This document shows, one piece after another, positions 1 through 7,030 of a DNA stretch of 13,597 nucleotides. The position numbers and the translations under genes were made by a program. This stretch comes from Rubrivirga sp. Its GTDB lineage: Bacteria > Bacteroidota > Rhodothermia > Rhodothermales > Rubricoccaceae. The notes under the pieces were generated by a model. It did not search any database, had not been told where the DNA came from, and was given only the letters and a program-made list of their open reading frames with translations. The first letter of the stretch is position 1; every line of letters begins with the position of its first letter. Location of the stretch: the NCBI GenBank assembly GCA_012269805.1, contig JAAXJP010000637.1:1-13597 (forward strand). Reading direction: 5' to 3'.

Positions 1-877
1 CGATGAGGCCGTCGTCGCGCGAGACGTACGTCCACCGGTTGTTGAAGCGGACGGCCGCGCGGCCCTCCGAAAAGCGGCCGGCCTCAGCCAGCTTCGGCCC
101 GACGAGGAACGCGCCGTCGGTCCCGATAAAGCCCGTCCGGCCGCCGACGCGGACGGCGGCGTAGCCCTCCGAGAACGGCCCGGCGGCCGCGAACGTCGTG
201 TTGAGCGCGATCTGGCCTGACCGGTCGACGTACTTCCAGACCTCGCTGCCAGCCTCGCGGATCGGCGCGAGCCCGGCGGCCGAGAACGGCCCGGCCTCGG
301 CGAACGTCCCGTCGAACGCGACGCTGCCGGACCGGTCGACGTACTGCCAGCCGTCGGCCGTCTGGACGGGCGCGAGGCCCTCGACGAACGGCCCGGCCGC
401 GGCGAACTGCGGCTCGACCACGACGCTACCCGACTCGTCAACGTAGCCCCACAGGAAGCCCTGACGGACGGCGGCTCGGCCGTCGGAGAACGGCTCCGCG
501 CTGTCGTAGCCCGCGGCCCCGACGCGCGCGCCGTCGCGGTCGATGTAGGTCCAGCCCTCGGTCGCCGTGCGGACGGGTGCGAGGTCGCCCTCGAACCGAC
601 CGGCCGCGACGTACTCCGGCGCGACGGCGATCGAGCCGTCCGGCCGCGCGTAGCCCCAGTTGGCGCCCTGGCGGACCGCCGCGCGCTCGTTGAACACCTC
701 GTCGGCGAAGTCGAAGGCCGGCGGCGCCACGAGCCGGCCCTCGGCGTCGATGAAGCCCCAGCGGCCGTCCACGAGGACCGGGAACGCGGCGGCGTCCTGA
801 CGGACGACGCCGTCGCTGCCGAAGGCGTCGCAGCCGGCGACGGCGAGCAGAAGGGAGAGGACAAGCAATCGGCGCAT
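1..877 (-). CDS. WG-repeat lipoprotein, partial (C-terminus beyond left edge)
   Basis: The visible 292 codons start at ATG 877 and read without a stop to the window edge. The first residues (MRRLLVLSLLLAVAGCDAFG) form a short lipoprotein signal peptide with lipobox VAGC, so Cys16 is the likely lipidated residue and the protein should be anchored in an envelope membrane. The rest is a tandem array of about seven full WG-type repeats (roughly 33-43 residues each) plus the start of an eighth. Each has a core such as WGFID, WGYVDESG or WQYVDRSG followed by an aromatic-containing segment and an AAVR or LAPV strand. Repeat copies are related at DNA level: a 15-nt string occurs at 220-234 and again at 331-345. 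WG repeats are thought to form beta structures and have no single known role. It is the last visible gene of a minus-strand unit, 3 nt after the DUF1501 stop. The array suggests binding or scaffolding, but its function is unknown. Confidence 0.85.
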   Translation of the reverse strand, partial: MRRLLVLSLLLAVAGCDAFGSDGVVRQDAAAFPVLVDGRWGFIDAEGRLVAPPAFDFADEVFNERAAVRQGANWGYARPDGSIAVAPEYVAAGRFEGDLAPVRTATEGWTYIDRDGARVGAAGYDSAEPFSDGRAAVRQGFLWGYVDESGSVVVEPQFAAAGPFVEGLAPVQTADGWQYVDRSGSVAFDGTFAEAGPFSAAGLAPIREAGSEVWKYVDRSGQIALNTTFAAAGPFSEGYAAVRVGGRTGFIGTDGAFLVGPKLAEAGRFSEGRAAVRFNNRWTYVSRDDGLI

Positions 878-880
878 GAC

Positions 881-2539
881 TCAGCGGACGACGGTGAGAG
901 GGACGGCCCGCGACGCGCGCGGCGTGCGGAGGCGGACGAGGTAGAGGCCGGCGGCGAGCCCGCGGGCGTCGAGCGCGAGCGTGCCGTCGCCGGCGGGCCG
1001 CTCGGCGTCGAGCAGGACGCGGACGGTGCGGCCCTGGAGGTCGACCAACTCGGCCACGACCGGGCCAGCGGCGTCGAGCGTGAACGGGACGGCGGCGCGG
1101 CCGACGACGGGGTTGGGCGTCGGGGCCCCGAGGCGGAGGCCGTCGGCCTCGGGCGCGTCGTCGACTGAGGTAATCGGCCTCGCGACGAGGCCGGTGAGCG
1201 GCGAAAACCCACCACCGAGCACGGCCGAGGTGTCGGCGTCCGGCATCCCGAACCAGTCGGTAAGGACGCTCGCGTAGACGCGCCGGAAATCGACCGACAT
1301 CGGGAGGGCGTTCTGGTTGGTCGGGAGGCCGTCGAGTACGGGGCCGGGCCCGTCGCCGTAGAGCCCGCCCCCGACGCCCCCGCCGAAGACGAGGAGCGGT
1401 GAGGCCTCGGCGTGGTCGGTCCCGGCCGAGCCGTTCTGGCTGATCGTCCGGCCGAACTCCGAGAACGTCATGGTCAGGACCCGGTCCGCGTCGGCGCCGA
1501 GGTCGGCGTAGAAGGCGCGGACGGACTCGGCGATCTGGCGGAGCAGGCCCGTCTGCCGGTCGAGCTGGTTCGAGTGCGTGTCGAAGCCGCCGATCGAGAC
1601 GGCGAAGATCCGTGAGCCCAGCCCGCCCTTGATGAGCCGCGCGACGGACGCCAGCGACGAGGCGAGCCCGCCGCCCGGGTAGCCCGCCTCGGCGTCGTTC
1701 GTGCCCGCCTGGCTGGCGTTGTAGACGGCGTCGCGGTAGCGGAGCCCGGAGTTGTAGATCTCGCGGACGAACCGGAGCTCCTCGCCCGCCAGCGTCGCCG
1801 GCACGTCGGCCTCGTCGTAGAACTGGCCCGTCTGCGCGAGCCGGTCGAACTGGCCGGGGTTCGAAAAGCTCATCCCGAGCGCGCCGCCCGCCCCCCGCGT
1901 GAGCAGCGACGACGCGCCGCCGATCCGCACGGCGACCGGGTACGGCAGCGGGTCGGAGACGTGGCCGGGGAACATCCGGTCGACGCTCCGGCCGGTCCAG
2001 CCGTCGCTCCGGGTCTCGCTCGCGTCCGATGCCGAGGCCCAGATATCGGTCGAGCGGAAGTGCGAGCGGCTGTGGTTCGGGTAGCCCGCCGAGTGGACGA
2101 TCGCGAGGTCGCCCTCGCCCCACATCCCCTCCAACGAGCTCATCGCCCCGTTCAGCCCGTAGTCGCCGTCGAGCGTCATCAGCGACGACTCCGCCAGCCC
2201 GATCTGTGGACGGCGGCGGTAGTAGGCGTCGCTCGTGTACGGGACGACCATGTTGAGCCCGTCATTCCCGCCGCCGAGCTGGATGATGACGAGCACGCGG
2301 TCGGTCTCGACGCCCCCGAGCGACCGCAGCAGCGGCGTGTGCGACGAGGCGCGGACCGTCCGGGCGTGGGCGCCGCTGCCGAGGAGGAAGGCACCGGCCG
2401 CGGCCGCCGTCGCGCCGGTCAGGAAGTCGCGGCGGGACCAAGTGGCGTGGTCGCGGTCGTGGTCGCGGCCAAAGTCGAGCGAGATGGCGCGTCGCTTCGT
2501 CTCCGGCCGCGTCGGCGCGTGAAGGTCGTGATCGCACAT
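881..2539 (-). CDS. DUF1501 family protein with Tat signal and T9SS sorting domain
   Basis: 552 residues from ATG 2539. After an unusually long charged N-region, residues 35-40 read SRRDFL, a twin-arginine motif, followed by an Ala/Gly-rich hydrophobic stretch (41-57) and an AHA cleavage site near 59. Family hallmarks follow: LGGGNDGLNMVVPY (88-101), GYPNHSRSHFRSTDIW (152-167), GGFDTHSNQ (317-325), SEFGRT (360-365) and GTDHAEAS (373-380). DUF1501 is related in fold to the alkaline phosphatase/sulfatase group, but its substrate is not known. Residues 466-552 match a type IX secretion type A sorting domain: a PNP start, then VDLQGRTVRVLL and GLAAGLYLVRL. Taken together, the protein is probably exported folded by Tat and then carried to the surface or medium by T9SS. 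DUF1501 and DUF1800 genes commonly occur as neighbours, as here (3-nt gap). Family assignment is firm; function is not. Confidence 0.93.
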   Translation of the reverse strand: MCDHDLHAPTRPETKRRAISLDFGRDHDRDHATWSRRDFLTGATAAAAGAFLLGSGAHARTVRASSHTPLLRSLGGVETDRVLVIIQLGGGNDGLNMVVPYTSDAYYRRRPQIGLAESSLMTLDGDYGLNGAMSSLEGMWGEGDLAIVHSAGYPNHSRSHFRSTDIWASASDASETRSDGWTGRSVDRMFPGHVSDPLPYPVAVRIGGASSLLTRGAGGALGMSFSNPGQFDRLAQTGQFYDEADVPATLAGEELRFVREIYNSGLRYRDAVYNASQAGTNDAEAGYPGGGLASSLASVARLIKGGLGSRIFAVSIGGFDTHSNQLDRQTGLLRQIAESVRAFYADLGADADRVLTMTFSEFGRTISQNGSAGTDHAEASPLLVFGGGVGGGLYGDGPGPVLDGLPTNQNALPMSVDFRRVYASVLTDWFGMPDADTSAVLGGGFSPLTGLVARPITSVDDAPEADGLRLGAPTPNPVVGRAAVPFTLDAAGPVVAELVDLQGRTVRVLLDAERPAGDGTLALDARGLAAGLYLVRLRTPRASRAVPLTVVR

Positions 2540-2542
2540 GGC

Positions 2543-4063
2543 CTAGACGAGCTGGTACTCGGGGAGATTGACGAGGGCCGCCAAAAGGTGGCGGAGCCGC
2601 TCGCGGGCCACGGGCTCGGCCGAGACGACGATCTCGACCCAGAACCCATTCCGCTCCTCGCGGCTGTACGACATCGGGACGCCGTCGAGGACGGTCTGCT
2701 CAGCGAGCTCGTCGGCCGCGGCGTCGGTCAGCGGGATCGCCAGGAGGTGGTCGGCGAGGTCGCGGACGAGGCGGTACGGATCGAACCGGTCGGAGACCTG
2801 CTCGACGAGCGGGAGCGGGTCGTAGCCCGCGAAGCCGCTCTCGCCGTAGATAACCGACTCGGCAAGGCCGCGACGCTCGGGGATCGTCCCGGTCGTGACC
2901 CAGGCGCGGTACTCCAGCGGGTCGTCGTAGCCTGGCCAGCCCTCGACGCTCGGCGGGTTCAGCACCTCCTGCCCGATCGACTGCGTCCGCGTCCGAATCG
3001 TCTCGAGGGCCGCCGCGCTCGGCGTCACGCCCAGCTCACGGAGGACGCCGATGGCCAGCTCCATCGGGCTTTTCAGCCGCGCCCCGACGACGGCGGGGTC
3101 GTAAAAGTGTGCGCTCGTGAGGAGCGCCCGGAGCGCCGTCGGCACGTCGAAGTCCGACTGTTGGAGGACGCTCGCCAGCGCGGCCACGACGCCCGCGTTC
3201 GGGACGGGGTGGACGAACCAGGCGTACAGCTTGCCCGCGAGAAAGTGCGCGATGGCGTCGGCCCGCTCGTCGAACAGGATCTGGACGAGGTCGTCGTGGT
3301 CCCACGCGCCGGTCCGCCCCAGGATGGTTTTCTGGCCCGCGTCGTGGCGCTCCGACCGGAAGCGCCCGCGGATGTTGTTCTCATCCACGACCCAGCCGGT
3401 GAGCGCGCGGGCTGCCTCGATCACGTCGTCCTGCGTGTAGTTGGGCTGCCCGTCCGGCCCCGTGATGCCCATGGAGAACAGCTCCATGATCTCGCGGGCG
3501 TAGTTCTCGTTGAGGTTGCCCGCCTCGTTCGCGTCGTTGTCGAGAAAGCGGAGCATCGCCGGCCGTTTCCCGATGCCCTCCAGGAGCGGCCGGAATGGCC
3601 CGACGGCCTCCTCGCGCAGGAACGTGAGGTAGTCGACGGCGAACGAGGCCTGCTCGTACGTGACCTGCGCCGTCGCGAAGTGGTCGTGCCAGAAGAGCGT
3701 CAGCTTCTCGCGGAGGCCGCCCTCCATCATCTCGGCGTACCAGCCCCGCTGCCACTCGTAGAGCCGCTGGATGTTGGTCCCGCCGTTCGACGTCGTCTGG
3801 CTTGCCCAGCCGGGCTCGTCCGGGAGCGGGCGGCTCTGCGCGGCGTCGATGAGGGCGGCGACGGCCGCCTCGGCGCTGCCGCGGACGAGGGCGGAGACGA
3901 CGTCGGCGCGGGAGGCGCCGAAGTGGGTCCGGCGGACCAAGTGGGCCGCGCGCGCGGCAGTCCATTCACCCGAGACGGGCGAGAGGTCCGCCGAGGCGGA
4001 GGCGTGCGTGTGGTGGGGCGCCGGTGCAGGCCGGCGGCGCGACAGGAAGGCGCGGCGGTCCAT
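2543..4063 (-). CDS. DUF1800 domain-containing protein
   Basis: 506 residues from ATG 4063. The DUF1800 hallmarks appear in order: AAHLVRRTHFGAS (39-51), REKLTLFWHDHFAT (118-131), LRFLDNDANEAGNLNENYAR (171-190), the EIMELFSMGI and YTQDDVIEAARALTGW stretch (191-224), HFLAGKLYAWFVHP (273-286), KSPMELAIGVLRELG (331-345) and NPPSVEGWPGYDD (369-381). Length is normal for the family. The N-terminus (MDRRAFLSRRR) resembles a twin-arginine motif, but Pro/His/Ala residues follow instead of a hydrophobic core, so a working signal peptide is doubtful. The gene is first in the unit and its stop lies 3 nt before the DUF1501 start, so coupled translation is likely. The family's biochemical role is unknown; its constant pairing with exported DUF1501 proteins suggests joint action at the envelope. 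Confidence 0.92.
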   Translation of the reverse strand: MDRRAFLSRRRPAPAPHHTHASASADLSPVSGEWTAARAAHLVRRTHFGASRADVVSALVRGSAEAAVAALIDAAQSRPLPDEPGWASQTTSNGGTNIQRLYEWQRGWYAEMMEGGLREKLTLFWHDHFATAQVTYEQASFAVDYLTFLREEAVGPFRPLLEGIGKRPAMLRFLDNDANEAGNLNENYAREIMELFSMGITGPDGQPNYTQDDVIEAARALTGWVVDENNIRGRFRSERHDAGQKTILGRTGAWDHDDLVQILFDERADAIAHFLAGKLYAWFVHPVPNAGVVAALASVLQQSDFDVPTALRALLTSAHFYDPAVVGARLKSPMELAIGVLRELGVTPSAAALETIRTRTQSIGQEVLNPPSVEGWPGYDDPLEYRAWVTTGTIPERRGLAESVIYGESGFAGYDPLPLVEQVSDRFDPYRLVRDLADHLLAIPLTDAAADELAEQTVLDGVPMSYSREERNGFWVEIVVSAEPVARERLRHLLAALVNLPEYQLV

Positions 4064-4378
4064 GGGTCGAGAGGCCAGGGCTCGAGCGGGGCGCGGTCGC
4101 CCCGGGAAAAGCTATCGGCGGGTCCCGGCCGGCCTTCAGACAGCCCCGCGCTCTGTCACCCCCCGATGCCGGCCGACCGAGGCGAAATCGTGGAATGCGG
4201 TCGATCTGGGCGGGTGATCTCGGACTGGAAGTCGTCAATCCTCAGCCATTCCTAAGCCGCTTGGTCGCGCCGAGCGGCCCTCTGTAGGTGGAGGCCGGCA
4301 CCTGGGACGATAGGGCCCAGCCGTAAGGGCTCCGCCCGTGCCACGCACTATCCTCGTCCCTCGTCCCCGCCCCACCGC
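4064..4378. other. divergent intergenic region, no gene seen
   Basis: This 315-nt region separates the divergent DUF1800 unit and arsM and must hold both promoters. Apart from the tentative minus-strand box at 4107-4114, the most structured part is an imperfect inverted repeat of about 7 bp with one bulge (4275-4282 with 4291-4297). For arsM, TTG at 4261 and TAGG at 4285 have roughly promoter-like spacing but poor sequence match. No ArsR gene or clear ArsR operator is visible. Open frames crossing the region show no recognisable protein. Confidence 0.5.
4107..4114 (-). promoter_or_regulatory. possible -7 box for the DUF1800/DUF1501/WG unit
   Basis: Read on the minus strand the bases are TAGCTTTT, a close match to the Bacteroidota -7 consensus TAnnTTTG, 43 nt before the DUF1800 start. 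No convincing TTG -33 element lies at the expected distance, so this is tentative. Confidence 0.3.
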
Positions 4379-5434
4379 ATGGAACCGCCGACGCTGACAC
4401 ACGACCAGGTCCGCACGTACTACGGACGGACGCTCCAGTCCTCCGACGACCTCAAGACGAGCGCGTGCTGCTCCGACGAGGCCGGCCCCGAGCATCACAG
4501 GCCGATCCTGTCGCTCCTCCCCGACGAGGTGCTGACCAAGTTCTACGGCTGCGGCTCGCCGATCCCGCCCGCGCTCGCCGGCTGCACCGTCCTCGACCTC
4601 GGCTGCGGGACGGGCCGCGACGCGTTCGTTGCCGCCGCCCTCGCGGGGCCGACCGGCCGCGTGATCGGGGTGGACATGACGCCGGAGCAGATCGACGTGG
4701 CGCAGCGACACCGCGAGGCCGTTGCCCGGTCGCTCGGCCACGACGCGCCGACGACCGACTTCCGCCTCGGCGTGATCGAAGACCTGGAGGCCGTCGGCAT
4801 CGAGGACGAGAGCGTCGATGTCGTGATCTCGAACTGCGTCCTCAACCTCGCGCCCGACAAAGAGACGGCGTTCCGCGAGATCACGCGCGTGCTAAAGGCG
4901 GGCGGCGAGCTGTACGTCAGCGACGTGTTCGTGGATCGGCGGCTGCCCGAGGCCGTCCGCCAGGACCCGGTGCTCGTGGGCGAGTGCCTCGGCGGGGCGC
5001 TCTACACAGAGGACTTCCGCCGCCTCATGGCCGGGCTCGGGTGGGCGGACGTGCGAACGGTGACCGAGCGGCCGCTCACGGTCGACGACCCGGCGCTGGC
5101 CGACAAGCTGGGCGCTGCCCGGTTCGTCTCGCGCACGGTCCGCGCGTTCAAGCTGCCCGACCTCATCGAGGACCGCTGCGAGGACTATGGGCAGGTCGCG
5201 ATCTACCGCGGCGGCGTCGAGGGCCAGCGCCACGCGTTCCCCCTCGATGACCACCACCTGTTCGAAAAGGACCGTCCGATGCTCGTGTGTGGCAACTCGG
5301 CGGCGATGGTTCAGGACACGCGCTACGGCCGCTACTTCGACGTCCTCGGCGACCGGTCGACGCATTTCGGCCTGTTCGACTGCGCCCCGACGGCCGGTGA
5401 CGGCGACGCCGCGGCGTCGACGAGCTGCTGCTGA
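4379..5434 (+). CDS. arsM: ArsM-type arsenite S-adenosylmethionine methyltransferase
   Basis: 351 residues from ATG 4379. It would transfer methyl groups from SAM to As(III) in the cytoplasm, giving methylated, partly volatile arsenicals. The Rossmann methyltransferase core shows the SAM-binding loop VLDLGCGTGRDAF (71-83), the acidic residue after strand 2 (GVDMTPEQ, 97-104) and SNCVLNLAPDKE (151-162). Cysteines expected for arsenic binding are present at 58, 153 and 203; the 153-203 spacing equals that between Cys174 and Cys224 of the characterised algal ArsM, and Cys58 corresponds to its Cys72. An extra CC pair at 30-31 sits where ArsM proteins carry their N-terminal cysteine. The C-terminal part (about 285-335) has further cysteines, and the protein ends in STSCC. 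No other ars gene is nearby. A methyltransferase for another thiophilic metalloid is possible but less likely. Confidence 0.85.
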   Translation: MEPPTLTHDQVRTYYGRTLQSSDDLKTSACCSDEAGPEHHRPILSLLPDEVLTKFYGCGSPIPPALAGCTVLDLGCGTGRDAFVAAALAGPTGRVIGVDMTPEQIDVAQRHREAVARSLGHDAPTTDFRLGVIEDLEAVGIEDESVDVVISNCVLNLAPDKETAFREITRVLKAGGELYVSDVFVDRRLPEAVRQDPVLVGECLGGALYTEDFRRLMAGLGWADVRTVTERPLTVDDPALADKLGAARFVSRTVRAFKLPDLIEDRCEDYGQVAIYRGGVEGQRHAFPLDDHHLFEKDRPMLVCGNSAAMVQDTRYGRYFDVLGDRSTHFGLFDCAPTAGDGDAAASTSCC

Positions 5435-5455
5435 GCCGGAGACGATCGCGTTCTG

Positions 5456-5495
5456 CCCGCCTCGACAACTCGTCCGAGCGACTCGTCGAGGCGGG
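5456..5495. terminator. hairpin between convergent arsM and acyltransferase genes
   Basis: A perfect 11-bp inverted repeat (CCCGCCTCGAC at 5456-5466, GTCGAGGCGGG at 5485-5495) with an 18-nt loop fills most of the 66-nt gap between two convergent stops. No T-run follows on either strand, so it is terminator-like rather than a textbook intrinsic terminator. Its position suits a bidirectional terminator. Confidence 0.65.
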
Positions 5496-5500
5496 TGGAA

Positions 5501-6973
5501 CTACCGGCTGCGGACCACGCTTTGGGGGAGGTCGAGGCCCTCGGCGAGCGCGAGGAACCGGTCGTGGAGGTCCGCGCGGCGCTGGCGGAGGCCGTCGAGC
5601 TGGTAGGCGTAGCGCCAGCGGGCGACGCGGACCTTGACCGCCCGCCACGCGCCGACGGCGATCTCGGAGTAGAAGAGCGCCGCGACGCCGCCGATCGCGC
5701 TCAAGAAGAAGGCCACCAGCCCGACGACCCCGGGCACCTCGGGCAGTCCGGGCAGCGAGTCGCCGAGGCGGACGACCCCGCGGGCTGCGAGCACGCCGGC
5801 CGTGAGCCACGCCAGCGGGAAGAGGACGAGCCCGCCGAAGATTTTGACCGTCGCCGCGTCCTTCTCAGCCTTTGCCGCGAGCGCCGCCAGCGGCTTCAGC
5901 AGCCAGTACGGCGGCGCGTTGACCACGAACCCGACGACGAGGAGGGGCGGCAGGAAGAGCAACACCGCGAGGGCTTGGAGCAGCGCGCCGACCACGAGCA
6001 CGCCGGACCCAAGGCGAGGCGGGTGGTCGAGAGCCTCGTCGTCCAGCCCAAGCTGACGGAGCGAGGCGTGGTACGCCGTCGTGGCCTCCCGGAGCGCCTC
6101 GATTTTTTGGGGGTGGGTCTCGGAGCGGACGCGGTAGCCTTCCCAGATCTGAGCGAATCCAGTCGTCCGTGAGAGGACGGTCTCGGGGGCGGCACGCTCG
6201 CCGCGCCGGGCGGCGGCCTCGGCCGCGATGAGCGTCCGGGCCCGGTGCATCAGCGCGTGGAGCTCCCACGACGCCGTGGGGTGGACGACCCGCTCGAGCG
6301 CGTCCTCGATCGCCTCGGTGAGCTGCTCGGCCGTCTCGCGCGGGTCCGCGGCCTCGTCGATCCCGAGCGCGTCGAGGTCGAGCGGCGGGTGGTACGCCAC
6401 GAGGACGTCCGTCCGGAACACGTCCTTGTCCTCGTAGTGGAGCCCGACCGGAAGGATCACGGGCGGGGGCCGGCCGGGTGGCGTCTGCGCGCGGGCCTGG
6501 AGATAGAGACGCGCGGCGCCGCTCCGGATCTCGGCGAGGTGTGGCTGGTCGTGGCTGACGCCCTCCGGAAAGAGGGCGGAGAACGAGCCCTCAGCGATCT
6601 CGTCCGCCAGCGCGCCGAGACTCGTTTCGTTCGCCGCGCGCCGCTCGTCAGGGCTCATCGCCTCCTGGTCGACGGCACGGTAGATCGGGACCGTCCCGAG
6701 CGCTCGCATCACCGGGCCGACAACAGGCCAGCGGAGGAGGCCGTCGCGCGCGCCGAACACGATCCGCCCCGGGACCGTCGCGAGGATCAGCGCCGGGTCG
6801 ATGAGGCCGTTCGGGTGCCACGCCACCAGGAGCCCACCGCGGTCCTTCGGCACGTTCCAGGTCCCGGCGACGGCGACCTCGCGGAAAAACAGCCGGACGA
6901 CGCCGCGGACGACGCCGCGGAGAAAGCGATACCGGAACGGGAGCGGCGGCATGACGGCGGGCGGGTCCGTCAC
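5501..6973 (-). CDS. PlsC-family glycerolipid acyltransferase with C-terminal membrane domain
   Basis: 490 residues from a GTG at 6973; an in-frame ATG at 6952 would give 483 residues and is equally plausible. The N-terminal half carries acyltransferase motifs: the block I equivalent HPNGLIDP (53-60), PIYRAV (96-101), FPEGVSH (135-141) and PVGLHY (175-180). It should move an acyl chain from acyl-CoA or acyl-ACP to a glycerol-phosphate lipid or related acceptor at the inner membrane. Block I has five residues between His and Asp instead of the usual four, as in the HPN/HAN-type branch that includes yeast Gat1/Sct1 glycerol-3-phosphate acyltransferases. The C-terminal half has about three hydrophobic segments (322-352, 376-397, 413-440) and a basic end. 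The family is clear; the exact acceptor is not. It follows the J-protein gene on the same strand after a 57-nt gap containing a hairpin. Confidence 0.85.
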   Translation of the reverse strand: MTDPPAVMPPLPFRYRFLRGVVRGVVRLFFREVAVAGTWNVPKDRGGLLVAWHPNGLIDPALILATVPGRIVFGARDGLLRWPVVGPVMRALGTVPIYRAVDQEAMSPDERRAANETSLGALADEIAEGSFSALFPEGVSHDQPHLAEIRSGAARLYLQARAQTPPGRPPPVILPVGLHYEDKDVFRTDVLVAYHPPLDLDALGIDEAADPRETAEQLTEAIEDALERVVHPTASWELHALMHRARTLIAAEAAARRGERAAPETVLSRTTGFAQIWEGYRVRSETHPQKIEALREATTAYHASLRQLGLDDEALDHPPRLGSGVLVVGALLQALAVLLFLPPLLVVGFVVNAPPYWLLKPLAALAAKAEKDAATVKIFGGLVLFPLAWLTAGVLAARGVVRLGDSLPGLPEVPGVVGLVAFFLSAIGGVAALFYSEIAVGAWRAVKVRVARWRYAYQLDGLRQRRADLHDRFLALAEGLDLPQSVVRSR

Positions 6974-7004
6974 AGACTACCGCCAAACCAGTCGTCCGCC
7001 CGGT

Positions 7005-7024
7005 CCGCCTCGGTGCCGAGGCGG
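7005..7024 (-). terminator. hairpin between J-protein and acyltransferase genes
   Basis: CCGCCTCGG and CCGAGGCGG form a perfect 9-bp stem around a 2-nt centre, starting 6 nt after the J-protein stop codon. It lacks a T-run. It may terminate, partly terminate, or protect the 3' end of the upstream message, and could lower expression of the acyltransferase relative to the chaperone. Confidence 0.5.
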
Positions 7025-7030
7025 AGTCTG

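Noticed and set aside
438..2123. 561-residue minus-strand frame overlapping the WG and DUF1501 genes
   Set aside because: Arg/Pro/Gly-rich out-of-frame shadow; the lipoprotein and DUF1501 frames carry coherent signals and motifs.
1961..4255. Very long open frame on the plus strand opposite the DUF1501 and DUF1800 genes
   Set aside because: It is antisense to two clear family members, is Arg/Val/Asp-rich and low in recognisable motifs. High GC leaves such frames free of stops.
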